Translations under genes and position numbers: made by a program | Part shown: positions 23,029 through 34,263 of the stretch, piece after piece | Position numbering within the stretch: position 1 is the first letter of the stretch | Layout of the letters: every line of letters starts with the position of its first letter | Assembly (NCBI GenBank): GCA_949987565.1 | Contig: OX465121.1 | Span: 3,861,117-3,925,116 of the forward strand | Direction: 5' to 3' | DNA length: 64,000 bases | Source of the DNA: Luidia sarsii | Taxonomy: Eukaryota; Echinodermata; Asteroidea; Paxillosida; Luidiidae | Notes under the pieces: model-generated | What the model was told of the DNA's origin: nothing | What the model saw: only the letters and a program-made list of their open reading frames with translations | Database searches by the model: none

Positions 23029-24128
23029 TGGTAAGCATAGTTTTGTTTAAATCGTTTTAAAACGACCGTTGGAAATTCAAACAAAATTCCACTCGTGAAA
23101 ACCGCAGCATTCCAAGCGCTAAAGGTTCACAGTATGTCTGATACTGGTATTTACTTCTACTTGAGTAAATTACTTTAGCAAAATTTGTTAGGTCGAAATT
23201 TGGATTTGTGCAAAATGATGTGTAGAGGCTTAAACATCGCCATTGTGATTCTAATGGACAAGGCCTTGTGTTTTTTGCCTATTCCCCGAATTTCGCGCCA
23301 CTAAAAATCGTCTGCCTCAGCGAAGCCGCTGCGCGTCGTGTTAGTAAAATGTATTGTCAGTGTAGTCATGGTTATCGATGCTCGCGGCTCCTTTGGTTTT
23401 GTGTATTGTGTGTCACTAGTGGGAGTTGTGGATACGAGCGATTGGATGTATGACTTCTGGGCAGAACGTCAGTCGATCGAGACCGGAAGCGTTCTAAAAA
23501 TGTGTGAGATATGTCCAAGCGGTATAGCGGCCGATCACCACCGGCTAGATCTGACTATATACCTGATGATTCAGCAGATTTTCATCAACGGATCAGTGCG
23601 AATACAATTTACCGATCCTTACCTTACATGTACATACCATAAAAGACATCTACTGGTATTCAACATGTTCAACACAATGTTCCTTTAATGAGTATTATAA
23701 TAACATGTACATGACTGTACTCGACTCGACACCAATTACACAAATACAACATTTTCGGGAGAAATAAAAAATTATTCCAGTGCAAGGTTTCTAATATACA
23801 ACCATCTTCAAAGTTCCATGTAAATCTGTGAACGTTACTTTCTGTTTTTCGATCTTACCAATGTTGTGTAGGGGCTTTAAAGTAATAATGGAAAGTGAGA
23901 GGTGGTTAAATTCCTGGATTGTGAGTGAATGATGTGGTAAAAACAAAAGCTATGAGTTTGAAATGTTGAATAACAATTACGTAAGACCAGTTGTTTGAAA
24001 TGTTTAAAATATCAGGTAGCATGGACCAAAACTCCATTACTTAGAATGAATGAGTATCTGTTTAAAATGTATCCAAATCGACGGTCAAAATAGAACCGAA
24101 CACTGTACATCGTGTGAATATAGATTTT
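23029..24128. other. Unassigned intergenic DNA
   Basis: Apart from a family D fragment at about 23745-23882 (ends GTTGTGTAGGGGCTTTAAAG) no feature was recognised. The 116-codon frame at 23338-23688 has no known domain. Confidence 0.4.
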
Positions 24129-24232
24129 AAAAGTTAGAGGGCATGACGTTTCGATCCTAGCAGGACCTTTCTGAAAGCCTTTGCCTTTGAGAAAGGCCCT
24201 GCTAGGATCGAAACGTCAGGCCCTCTAACTTT
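24129..24232. repeat. Foldback with 44-bp arms, family E
   Basis: AAAGTTAGAGGGCATGACGT through TCCTAGCAGGACCTTTCT is followed by its inverted partner at 24189-24232. Fragments of the same sequence (GAGAAAGGCCCTGCTAGGAT) appear near 7350, 27775 and 38520, and a linked tail (TTTTAGTCAGTGAGCAGTTT) near 24260 and 29735. Confidence 0.75.
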
Positions 24233-24539
24233 TGAGTTTACCTTATGTATTTCAGGTCATTTTAGTCAGTGAGCAGTTTGCAACAGTTTGTTTTTATTTA
24301 CTTCATGTAAATAGAGATGGTAACAAAATATTGCTCGTTAAACAATTTCCTCGTCTGATTTCTTCCCTGTATAAGTCTTCATGAGATTTGTTCATGTTAT
24401 GTTCTTTTGGATTTTGAGTCACCTTATGAGAATGACGTGCAAGACCAAGAGAGATGATACTGTAAATGTATGCTCTAGACACTTGAGCATTGAAAGTTGC
24501 AGGTTAGCTGCACATGATGACAGGTCGAAGTTTTCGGGA

Positions 24540-24712
24540 AACGCAGTGGCTGTTGTTACGGCAGTCGTCCGTGTGGTTCCCTGACTTAAACTTATTTGTC
24601 AGGATGTATAGCTCTTGGAGCCAGACTATCAGCTAATAGCCTTCAATGCTGACGAAATACAATCAAGTCAGGGAACCACACGGACGACTGCCGTAACAAC
24701 AGCCACTGCGTT
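24540..24712. repeat. Inverted repeat with 47-bp arms
   Basis: The arm AACGCAGTGGCTGTTGTTAC to TTCCCTGACT (24540-24586) recurs inverted at 24666-24712, apparently without mismatch, around a 79-base spacer. The flanks do not show an obvious target duplication. The arms are not seen elsewhere in the window. Confidence 0.85.
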
Positions 24713-25295
24713 CAGGAAAACACCTCCAACACAGGACACACACTGTATACCGCAAATTATTTACCACAGTGCCCACAGGGGTGTAGGCTCACATACCACA
24801 GGTAACCACAAAAGCCCCGCTGTGGAATGGCGTGGTGCATGGCCCTTATCCTCCCACAGGAAAAACAATGTGTGGTTAATATTGTGGCTTCAATGCCGGT
24901 TGGGGTCTTGTTCATGATGCCATGCTTTGTAGCTGTCATCTCGTTCAGAAAATATCACTATAGCAGGCCGTCAGTACGTTAAGAGTTCCCGGATCAAGTC
25001 GGGGCCGAGCTTGCAGATCAAATCGTCGATAACAGGCGGCAATAACCAGCCCCCGTTTGGCCCGGTATGCCAGCGGACCAAGGGCGGTTAAAGATCGATG
25101 AAGGTCAAGCCGAGTGGTGCGATGTCACTTTCTCCGATATGCTTTCCCCCACGTTGGTGTTCGTATAAAAAAAAGAAGTTTCCAGTGCGGCCAGAAGAGA
25201 CGCCATTCCCAGCAGTGACGTCACCACGAGATCCGGAGACTATGGCCGTTTGCGACACGAAGGCTTCAGCTCGGGCTTAGACTGCGGTCATTATT
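24713..25295. other. Unassigned GC-richer stretch
   Basis: The region 24980-25280 is richer in CpG than its surroundings and has short open frames (for example 25098-25280) but no splice-site pair, domain or conserved protein match that I can support. Confidence 0.35.
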
Positions 25296-25550
25296 TGTGA
25301 CCCGGCACAGCGACATGAGGAATATCCCACCAAAACACTTTTTGAGTAAACAACACCTGAAGTTAAAGTATCTTCACATTTCGATTACAAATCAATTTTC
25401 TTTTTTTTGTGTATTTTCGGAAATTTTAAGTATAAGAGGATATCATATTTTGATATCATTTGAAAGCTAATGGTATACTCTTTTAAATCATTAGAAAACC
25501 TCAAAATCTCAAAAGTGGGGTTATTCCTCATTATGCTGTGCCGGGTCACA
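25296..25550. mobile_element. MITE family A, copy 2 (reverse orientation)
   Basis: It runs from TGTGACCCGGCACAGCGACA to TATGCTGTGCCGGGTCACA, 255 bp, with TT on both sides. Relative to copy 1 the inner sequence is inverted. Confidence 0.92.
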
Positions 25551-25727
25551 TTTCTCTTCCCCGTTATGATGTCACAGGCATGTAGAGACTCGCGTCTGGG
25601 TCTTGGCGAATACTCTGTACCTATCGGGGTTTTTTTCAGGAGGAGACGAAGTCTGATCCTGGATATCTACCATTACCAAGTTATGCAATAATCATGCACA
25701 TCGGGTGAGGGTTGAGGCAAATAGATT

Positions 25728-26060
25728 TGTGACCCGGCACAGCATAATGAGGAATACCCCCACTTTCGAGATTTTGAGATTTTCTAATGATGTGAAAACG
25801 TATACCATTAGCTGTCAAATGATATCAAAGTATTCCCATGTGAACTTTGTTGTAAATAGTAGAAGGGGACTTCGCTCGTTCATTTGGTACTAGACACAAT
25901 AATAGCAGCACCAGTCTAACTCCTCGAAAGCGGCCATTCAAAAAGGCAGGAACTGTACATTTTCATGAAAATCGAATTGAGAAGATACTTTGACTTCAGG
26001 CGTTGTTTACTCGAAAAGTGTTTTGGTGGGATATTCCTCATGTTGCTGTGCCGGGTCACA
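25728..26060. mobile_element. MITE family A, copy 3 (intermediate form)
   Basis: A 333-bp copy has the usual ends plus an extra inner block (GTGAACTTTGTTGTAAATAG, GGGGACTTCGCTCGTTCATT, CTCCTCGAAAGCGGCCATTC) that is also present in copies 8 and 10 but absent from the roughly 250-bp copies. Confidence 0.92.
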
Positions 26061-26262
26061 TATACATTGTAGGTTGAGCCTTGTGGTTTTGAATTAAACA
26101 TCGCAGAGGTAGATGAGCTGACGTGGTTAAAGGATCTCGTGTCTTTGACGCTGAAGCACGATGAGAGTAATAGATCGATGCATAATAATTGGCACTCAAG
26201 ACTAAAGTCACCGTCAGAGGGCGGTATTGATTTTCGTACAAGGCTATTAAAGAAGGGGTCAC

Positions 26263-26270
26263 TATAAAAA
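26263..26270 (+). promoter_or_regulatory. TATA box of the secreted-protein gene
   Basis: CTATAAAAACG lies 168 bases before the ATG at 26431. The likely transcription start is about 30 bases on, near GGAGTCGTCTCTCC. The leader contains no intron that I can see. Confidence 0.6.
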
Positions 26271-26430
26271 CGCCACACGCTGGAGTCGTCTCTCCAGTCT
26301 GTGGCATCAGCGTCCACCGAGTCACCAACGTGAGAGTCACTCCCTGTCTCCCCTCCATCACACAGTCAGCCTCACGACTTCAACTCGGGACCAGGAGACC
26401 TCATCAGACACAACATAATTATTAGGCAAC

Positions 26431-26476
26431 ATGGGACGACGTCTGCAAGCAACAATACTTCTACTGATTCTTCTCG
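26431..26476 (+). CDS. Secreted protein exon 1 (signal peptide)
   Basis: The ATG follows TTATTAGGCAAC. Fifteen codons, MGRRLQATILLLILL, plus G end at a strong donor GTGAGT. It is a classic signal-peptide exon ending in phase 1. Confidence 0.8.
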
Positions 26477-29400
26477 GTGAGTTAACGAGTTGATTATTGA
26501 GTCAATAAAAAAAATCCGGAAAAACTTACTACATGCATAATAAGAACGTTTGAACAAATTGAGAAATGCAAAATTGGCAAATGTGACCCGGCACAGCGAC
26601 ATGAGGAATATCCCACTAAAACACTTTTTGTGTAAACAATGCCTAAAGTCAAAGTATCTTCTCAATTCGTTAAAAAATCTTTTTTTTTTTTTTTTGATTT
26701 TCGGAAAGTTAATGGATTGGAAAAAACTTTTATATCATTTGAAAGCTAATGGTACACTCTTTCACATCATAAGAAAATCCCAAAATCTCAAAAGTGGGGG
26801 TTATTCCTCATGATGATGTGCCGGGTCACAAATGAACATTAAGCTTAACCGGGACTTAAACCTGAGACCTCCGGTTATGCGTACCTGTGCTCTTACCATC
26901 TGAGCTATCCAGTCTTTGTCGGGGTTCGGGAATCTCCCTGATGAAGGGTTCCGCGATAATTCTCAGTATAATCGTTACGGGTACTGGAATGAAAATGTGG
27001 ATTTATATACCCGGTGATGGAAGAACGGCTTTTGACTGGCGCCCGCATCCGGGGGAACCCATTATGTAGACTCCTACCCATCTCTCCCGTGAAGACGCAA
27101 AGATCTTACTAGCCAAGGTGCCTCTTACCAGAGGTTCAGGCTCAAATCTCGACCCGGTCAAAATGTCCATGTGACGACTAGTTATCTGTCGGTTCCCTTT
27201 GATCTCTCCCTACCAGCTTTACTCTTTGTCCTTTGTTTCTCATCCGTGTCCTATTCACTCTCTTCCCCTTACTTCCTGTACACGTATCTGTTTTGTCCTT
27301 GTACAGTAACTCTGCCTTTGAGAAAGGTCATACTTTATCAGATCACCATTTGACCTAAAACCTTCGCAGTATTGCTTTTTGGGGATGTTTAATGGTTTAA
27401 CACACAAACTGTGGCAATCTTTTGACATTTACCAATGTTGTTAACAATGTTGACGTAACAACTAATCACAAAAAGCTATAAAACAGACCAGATGGACGTA
27501 ACGTGATTTTAGCGTCTGGACGTGGTCATGCCCTTTTACCAGTATTGGCCAGTCCAAAGTTTTATTTAGAAGTAAAATACATGTACTGAAAATCTGGTTT
27601 TCTCTAAAACTCTAAACCAGCATTGTCATCCTGAACAGAGGGGAGGGGGTAGATAGGGTGTGATAGCATTTGGCCATAGAAAATACATAGGCTAATTAAG
27701 ATGAAGTTAGTACAAAAACTGTTGCAAAATTGCTCACTGACTAAAATGACATGAATCTCAAAAGTTGGAGGGCCTGACGTTTCGATCCTAGCAGGACCTT
27801 TCTCAGAGACAAAGTGGCAAGGACATACAGAGGAAGGAAAGTCCTGAGACGCGTGACAGACGAAGGGCAAAAGGGAAGGGAGTGGGATGCAGAGGTACAC
27901 CAAGGGAGGGGAAATTAGGGGAAAACTAATAAAAAGGGTAATTAAGATCTAAATAAAAAACGACATCGCTAAAAGAATCCAGCTGTGGGCAAACCACAAT
28001 ATAGAACCCGACACTTCAAAAGTACACAGACCTTTTCAGCTTCACCACGAAACGTCCTCAAATGTGTATTAAAATACCAATGACAACCACTGGTAATATC
28101 CATTGAATTTATTTCCGGGATCAGTTCGTTTTACGTTAATTGGGGCCTATACCCAGCTAGCCAGTTTTTAACGAATTCCACTCAAAGAGATTTCTGACAG
28201 TGCATTATATAAATCACTCATTACTTGTTTTCAAGAAGTATATAACACGATATCGAATTTATTTTCGCCAGAAAAGTCACCGTCTGTGAACAGCCAGATG
28301 CGGACACTGTACAAAGGGCCCGTGACACCGCCAGCTGACGGTGAAGAATTCGACCTACGCCGCTGGATGCAGTCGGCCCTTCCGAGAAAGGAGGATCGAT
28401 GCTCAGGCAATAAGAATATCGGTAGGCGTGAAGTCGTTCATTTTGGCAGTGTCGTGCCGTCACAAACCTTAAGGGTTTTAACCGTGCGGCAGTGATCGCT
28501 TTTCTTCGCTGTCGTAGGCACAAGATTGACAGTAGATCGTTCACAAAATATCACTCCAATCTGTTTCGACCCGAACATGACCAATGAACATGTGCTTAAC
28601 CTATTTCGTGAAGAAAATCCCACAAAATTAAGTGCTATTATACAATGAATTGTATCTGAGACAGTAGTATAGGCAAGTTTAGATGGTCAGAGGGCATCTC
28701 GAATAGGCTTTTTTGTTTGTTTATTAAAAAGACGTTTGACACGCTCTAACGGATATCGGGTATGTGATCAAAACGCTAGTCACTTTGAAACGGCAAAATG
28801 TCCCAGATAACGTTTGACTTGAATTGAAAAAGCTGCATCCAAATTTTGCGATTCCTTACCTGCTGCGGCCAGGCTTTTGGTTGTTTGCATCTGAATGAAG
28901 GCGGGGCGTGATCCCTGGAGATATACCGGGGGTAGGCCTATGGCAGTTAATGCTTGAATTGCTGATGACTCGCGCCCACACCCCGGCAAAGACTACTTGA
29001 CTATTTTGGGAAGGCCCTCTAAGGGCTGCATAGCTCAGATGGAAGAGCACTGGTACGTTAATCCAGAGGTCCCGTCTGCAAGTCCTAGTATAGTCAAAGT
29101 TTGCTTTGCCAATTTTTCACTGTTTCTTTTCATTCAGAAAGGACCACACCTGCAAGTGTCACTACCTCTCCGTGTCCGGTTAACCTGACCTTCGAAAGTA
29201 GAAACTTTCTATTTTACCCGGAAGATGGAAAGCTCAACTCCCGACTCGAGCGATTGGAGTTCACCCTTCACTCCTATGAGACCACTTTCTCCCTGAGACT
29301 CTATGATCAGGTGCTGAGAGAGGTCTATCTTATCGGTAAGTCTCCACTTTGGGGCATCACTTTCATTCCATCTTCTCAGCGGCACGAAGCTGCATGCTCT

Positions 29401-30505
29401 GCAAAAATGGCGGCCAGAGACAATCATTGGACGTGGTCGATGGGCACATGTCCTACTTTAACAGCAAAAGTAGCTATTTTGAAACACACAACTAGACGAT
29501 TGGGCATTCGTTGAACAATAACGCTCCCACCTGAGATTTTCACCACCGTCAGTCCAAGAGTGACTTGAATATTGATAAGCATTATCTTACTTAGTGGAAA
29601 AACTCATAATTTATTTTGTCATGGTCGTATTCTACTGTAGATATGTTTTTCAAAGACTCATGATCAGGAGGTTTCACAATATTTATCAACTTGTCTTCCT
29701 CTAACCTGTGAGATTTATGTATCGCAGGTCATTTTAGTCAGTGAGCAGTTTGCAACAGTTTTTGTATTAACAACTTGGATCTCCATTAAACCACGATGCA
29801 AATAATATGCTTCCGTCGATACCTGACGGAAAAACGAGAGATAGATATTCCTCTTGGTTGCAAAGTTATAATTATGTTACAAGCATATCACCGAAGGGGA
29901 ATTGTCGTGGTACATATGTGACCCGGCACATCATAATGAGGAATAACCACCACTTTTGAGATTTTGAGATTTTCTAATAAAGTGAAAGAGTGTACCATTA
30001 GCTTTCAAATGATATCAAAATTTCCTCCAATACACTAACTTTCCGAAAATACAAAAAACGAAGAAAATTGATTTTTAATCGAATTGAGAAGATACTTTGA
30101 CATAAGCGTTGTTTACTCAAAAAGTGTTTTCGTGGGATATTCCTCATGTCGCTGTGCCGGGTCACATATTTTAATTGTATTTTTTTTTTCAGGGTGAATT
30201 ATACCCCGCCTGTACTGTTTTGTTCTGTTTTCGCAATTTCCAAAGGTCTGGGAAATGGACAGGTCGACGTTTCCCCATTGACACCATACACTCCCGTCAT
30301 CATTGGTAGCAAGAGTCCTCAACGCATTGATCCCACCTGGGTAACATTCAGCGGTGACACCATCGAGGTAGGTGAAGGCGAGGGCGAAAGCAGCAGGTCC
30401 ATTGGAACGAAGCAAAATGTATCCATTGCCGGTGATATCTGGAGGATTTCCCTTCAATCCCAAAAGTTTCCTAATTATATGAGCATCTACGCCCCGTGTA
30501 ATTAG
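26431..30505 (+). CDS. Secreted protein, 4 exons, possible farnesoic-acid-methyltransferase-like domain
   Basis: Four exons (26431-26476, 28272-28421, 29138-29335, 30246-30505) join in phase 1 at every junction and encode 217 residues. Residues 1-15 are a signal peptide (MGRR, then a hydrophobic ATILLLILL). Residues 16-65 are polar and probably disordered. The rest forms a compact beta-rich-looking domain with two N-glycosylation sequons (NLT, NVS) and SLRLYDQVLREVYLIG, then WVTFSGDTIEVGEGEG. That WxxxSxxxIxVGxG pattern resembles the farnesoic acid O-methyltransferase domain (Pfam Methyltransf_FA), which in deuterostomes is mostly found in extracellular proteins. This match is by eye and is a hypothesis. 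It has a TATA box upstream and AATAAA downstream, and MITEs sit in introns 1 and 3. The gene is unnamed. Confidence 0.75.
26582..26830. mobile_element. MITE family A, copy 4
   Basis: A copy in intron 1 of the secreted gene with standard ends and AA on both sides. A T-run near 26680-26694 interrupts the inner segment. Confidence 0.92.
26845..26918 (-). repeat. tRNA-Cys-like repeat
   Basis: On the minus strand, TGGATAGCTCAGATGGTAAG followed by AGCACAGG gives a D-arm with GCTC/GAGC, then a GCA anticodon position and GGTTTAAGTCC as T-arm. The acceptor stem is not complementary, so it is a tRNA-derived repeat head. It lies in intron 1 of the secreted gene. Confidence 0.55.
27390..28271. other. 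Second half of intron 1, secreted gene
   Basis: It contains the end of a family C fragment (27388-27440, TGGCAATCTTTTGACATTTA) and a family E fragment (27700-27815, with GGCCTGACGTTTCGATCCTA). The rest shows nothing recognisable. Confidence 0.45.
28272..28421 (+). CDS. Secreted protein exon 2 (symmetric, possibly skippable)
   Basis: The 150-nt exon has acceptor TTTATTTTCGCCAG and donor ATCG|GTAGGC. It encodes a polar segment including LYKGPVTPPADGEEFDLRRW and ALPRKEDRCSGNKNI. Phase 1 at both ends fits exons 1 and 3, and leaving it out keeps the frame. It is supported by codon-like composition and phase, not by similarity. Confidence 0.65.
29020..29096 (+). repeat. tRNA-like repeat, upstream of exon 3
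   Basis: GGGCTGCATAGCTCAGATGG with AAGAGCACTGGTACGTTAAT and CCAGAGGTCCC is the same head as the array units at 38596, more diverged and ending at AGTCCTAGTATAGTC. It lies 42 bases before the exon 3 acceptor. Confidence 0.6.
29138..29335 (+). CDS. Secreted protein exon 3
   Basis: The acceptor is TTTCTTTTCATTCAG and the donor ATCG|GTAAGT. The 198 nt encode RTTPASVTTSPCPVNLTFES, then FYPEDGKLNSRLERLEFTLH and SLRLYDQVLREVYLI, with one NLT sequon. Confidence 0.78.
29917..30166. mobile_element. MITE family A, copy 5
   Basis: A 250-bp copy in the last intron of the secreted gene, with TA on both sides. It ends 80 bases before exon 4, so the branch-point and acceptor region starts right after the element. 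Confidence 0.92.
30246..30505 (+). CDS. Secreted protein exon 4 (stop codon)
   Basis: The acceptor CAATTTCCAAAG at 30245 gives GGT at the junction. A more upstream CAG at about 30192 would bring a stop codon at once, so it is rejected. The 260 nt encode LGNGQVDVSPLTPYTPVIIG, WVTFSGDTIEVGEGEG and a last segment ending YMSIYAPCN, then TAG. Confidence 0.78.
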
Positions 30506-30649
30506 CACCATTCAACAACGAACGAATGTGAAGGTAGAAACCGCGATTGGGTGTAATAATTATGACACTCACTTTGAGAAATGAATTATACATGAATACA
30601 TTTCAATGCTCGCAAATTTGTCAAATTAGTTGATTTCATTGGTAAGATT

Positions 30650-30655
30650 AATAAA
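30650..30655 (+). terminator. Poly(A) signal of the secreted-protein gene
   Basis: AATAAA lies 145 bases after the stop codon, with TGTGCCTCAATACTTTTGAT downstream as a plausible GU-rich element. Confidence 0.55.
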
Positions 30656-30800
30656 GAGTGAGCATTCTGAACACTACACTTGTGCCTCAATACTTTTGAT
30701 GATATGAATGTATAAAACGTCGTTAGGAAAGTACCTGTACTTCGATCTAAATAATTGTGTTTTTAAAATAAATATTCTATCGAAATATAGAAGAAAAAAA

Positions 30801-31053
30801 TGTGACCCGGCACAGCATAATGAGGAATAACCCCACTTTTGAGATTTTGAGGTTTTCTAATGATGTGAAAGAGTATACCATTAGTTTTCAAATGATATCA
30901 AAATATAATATCCTCTTATACTTATAATTTCCGAAAATCAAAAAAAAAGAAAATTGATTGGTAATCGAAATGTGAAGATACTTTAACTTCAGGTGTTGTT
31001 TACTAAAAAAGTGTTTTGGTGGGATATTGCTGATATCGTTGTGCCGGGTCACA
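30801..31053. mobile_element. MITE family A, copy 6
   Basis: A 253-bp copy flanked by AA on both sides, just beyond the 3' end of the secreted gene. Confidence 0.92.
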
Positions 31054-32094
31054 AATGTAAATATTGATACTTTATTTTGCTTGTTCTATACCGGTTTCGT
31101 ATAAACCCTTGTGGTTTTTCAAATTTTGAAGAAATTATACTTGCCTTATCAAAGCAAACTATCTTAAGATAGATCTCATGCAAAAAAAAATGTATTTAAG
31201 CCGGCTGATTCCATTCAATTCTGACTTCTATGGATTTACAGTAGGAATCATATCATAATAGCTATGGTGGGCCAAGTATTACAAATAATATAAAACGCAT
31301 TCAACCTTATTTGGTCTGTATAAGAAACAAAACACATCAAAACATATAATAAGTATAGCATCAGTTAAGCACATGACAAATCTATTTAGGCCTAAAGCGA
31401 ATTCTTGAGGGAAAATCCTATCAATTTCTGAGAAACAGATCAATTCAATTAAGTATTCAGAATTTATCTCTTTAGAGGTTAAGATGATATTAATGAAGCC
31501 AGTTTTACTACTTAATTGCGTATATCTTTACACCTGGATTTATGCTTGTGAGTCATAGTTGTGTTATAAATAAAAATGTTGCAAAATGTATTGTATCAAT
31601 GAATTATGATTTAATGTTACATGCTATCAACAATTATTCATCTATTCATTGATTTTAAGGTGTGATTCATCAAGTACGTGATAATTTATTTTATTTACTC
31701 GCCCAGTTTTACCAGTATTTGGAAATTATCAAAACGTGAACAATTAAACTTATTATATATACTGCATGAAATGTTTTTTTTTTATCGAAGGAATGGATAA
31801 TTTTCTTCGAAAAAAAAATATTTTCTAGACGCGTGATTCACTGTCATGAATGCACATGTATATAGATGTGACTGAGTACAAATAAAACATTACTTATTTA
31901 ATGTACAAGTTTTTCAGGATATAATTATGCATTTTCTCTTCAGTGCAAACCTTCCACTAAGCGAGATACACAATAATTATAACGTTTGTTGTGGATGTAT
32001 GTTGATTTAAAACACTGGGCAGCTAATGAGTTTACAGCTACAAATGGCCTATGATTATTGTCAATGAATATGAAAAATATAATAATATATAGAT
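31054..32094. other. AT-rich intergenic DNA
   Basis: This very AT-rich stretch has no repeat family, exon or RNA that I recognise. Confidence 0.5.
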
Positions 32095-32437
32095 ACTTTA
32101 AAGCCCCTACACAACATTGGTAAGATCGAAATACAGAAAAATTAATGTTCACAGATTAACATGAAACTTATAGAGTCTAAAGATGGTTATAGTAGAAACT
32201 TCGCACTGAAATATTTCTGTCTAAAATGCTGTATTTTTGGATCTAAACGATTTTTCGGAACAATGCGTTGAATGCTGCATTTTCGCGAAAAAAATGAAGC
32301 GGTTTTCACTAATTTATCGAGACTTGATTGGCGGAATAAGCTGGTATTTTCACAGGTGTGCTATTTCCTGCATATGTTGGATCAGACAACGCATGGATGC
32401 TATTCTTTGACCTCGACCAATGTTGTGTTATCCCTTT
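32095..32437. mobile_element. MITE family D copy
   Basis: It starts TTTAAAGCCCCTACACAACA and ends CGACCAATGTTGTGTTATCC. It includes ATATGTTGGATCAGACAACG and a CACAGGTGTGCTATT block. It abuts the next copy. Confidence 0.8.
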
Positions 32438-32800
32438 AAAGCCCGTACACAACATTGGTCGAGGTCAAAAAATAGCATCCATCTAACATATGCATGCAAT
32501 AGCACACCTGTGAAATTTTCAGCTAAATCCGTCAACCGACTCTCGAGAAAATCGTGAAAACCGCGAAAATGCAGCAAAAATGCAGCATTCAGCGCCGTAC
32601 TGTTTCGGAAAAGGGGTTAGATCTCGGTTAGACGTAAACGATTTCTTTAACTCTTTTCTCCCAAAATACAACATTTTAGGCAAAAGAAATTCAGTGCGAG
32701 GTTTCTACTATAACCATCTTCAAACTGTATACGTTTCATGTAAATATGTGAACATTTCTGTTTTTCGATCTTAGCAATGTTGTTTAGGCCTATTGGCTTT
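32438..32800. mobile_element. MITE family D copy, opposite orientation
   Basis: It starts TTAAAGCCCGTACACAACAT and ends CGATCTTAGCAATGTTGT. It lies head to head with the preceding copy, so the pair forms a long inverted repeat of over 600 bp. Confidence 0.8.
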
Positions 32801-33403
32801 TCTCTTTACAAGTAAGCATTGTGTAACCTTTTGCGGACGAGCAAGGGCAAGTGACGCGCACGCAATCGATAGGCGCAATCAATACCGAACGACGACTTCC
32901 CGCCCAAACGAACGGCTTAATTGGTTGACCTAATTAGTGTGATGCACGCGAATAATTTACTCAGAAACCTTGTCGTTGGTCCAAGATGAAACCAATTAAA
33001 GCGACTTCACTCACAATCAAGACAAAGTGGCCATCGGGGTAAACAACAAAGTTCGTACCAGGGGGAGCTGATCGCAAGTTCGCACATGCGCAGATGTGGC
33101 ACCGAACCTCTAGCGCGTATCGCCTTGGATGACCTTCCCCGGCGCCCGCGATTTGTGTACACAAAGTCTAGGAAGGGAGGAATTGACCAATCAAATGGGC
33201 GGATTTCCACATGAATATTCACGACCACCCATTTCGGCTCACATGTAGGCCTACTTGGACATGTAATGTACTGTACATGTACCATAGAGCTCTATAGATT
33301 ATATAGCTGTATTACATGTACATTATCGCATAGACACGTAATAATTAATTATAGGCCTATCATGACACTGTACATGTACTGTACTGTGTTGTACATGTAG
33401 GCC
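32801..33403. other. Unassigned intergenic DNA
   Basis: Short TGTACATGTA-type palindromes cluster at 33255-33400. A 92-codon minus-strand frame (33007-33285) has no known domain. Confidence 0.4.
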
Positions 33404-33603
33404 CTATTAGGTCTCTTGTCAAAAAGATAATCGGTTGAGTACCGGTTGAATTCATCCGACCGATAACATTTCCCCCGGTAGAAAGCCGATTGTACTGGAC
33501 TCTGGGGTGAAAAATACACGATGGCTATCCGGTGGAAACGTCATCGGACGGGTCAAATTATCTGATACCCAACCGATGATCTTTTTGACAAGAGGCCTTA
33601 TCA
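33404..33603. mobile_element. MITE with ~28-bp terminal repeats, family F
   Basis: The left end AGGTCTCTTGTCAAAAAGAT and AATCGGTT match the inverted right end (AACCGATGATCTTTTTGACA, AGAGGCC). The 200-bp inside has weaker internal symmetry around CCGGTTGAATTC and CGGGTCAAATTA. No other copy is in the window. Confidence 0.75.
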
Positions 33604-34263
33604 TAACTACACGTTATTATCTTACCGCTGGTCATGCTCTAACTGCACTGTGCAAATTAAATCAATCAAATCATGTATGGGAAGAAATATGAAGCTATTA
33701 TAGTAAAATGAATGGCAACTATAGGGCACATAGGGGAAAATGTACCGAACTCGCACGATGGCCCACACCTTGGCCAGTCCTGAGTATTGCATGCCCTGGG
33801 CACGAAGAATAGGCCTTTTACGAATCCACGTATCAGCCTAGGGCTCAGGCTTCGACTCCGTCTGACAAAACCTAGAAAATACACCTGTGGTTTGTCCTCT
33901 AAGTTGAAGAGCTTTGTTTGCTCGTCAAGCGCTGAGTATCTCCCAAGAAACTGGTGCCAAGCGCTTGTTTCTATAACAGATATCTGTGACATTGTTATCG
34001 TAAAAGAGATGTGACAGAAGCCTAGGCACGACCATGCAAGGCATAATGGGGGATGGGAGGGGCTATAGCGCCGCCAACGGCGGGGAAAACTTTATACCGT
34101 TGATTTTGTGCGATGTCTACTAATTTCAAGAAAGAATAGCCACATTCGACTATGGACTATGGCACATAATATTCGATGACCTTTATAATTTATGTGGGTA
34201 TCAATTCATCTTAACGGATAATTAAGAGTTAAGGCTTTGCATGGTGGGTGAAACAATGTGGGA

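Noticed and set aside
24980..25280. Possible exon with TGGNNQPPFGPVCQRTKGG-like reading
   Set aside because: Frames are short, no convincing acceptor precedes it, and no protein family is recognised.
30192..30245. Upstream acceptor CAG for the last exon of the secreted gene
   Set aside because: Joining at that site gives GGG TGA, an immediate stop. The CCAAAG acceptor at 30245 keeps the frame.
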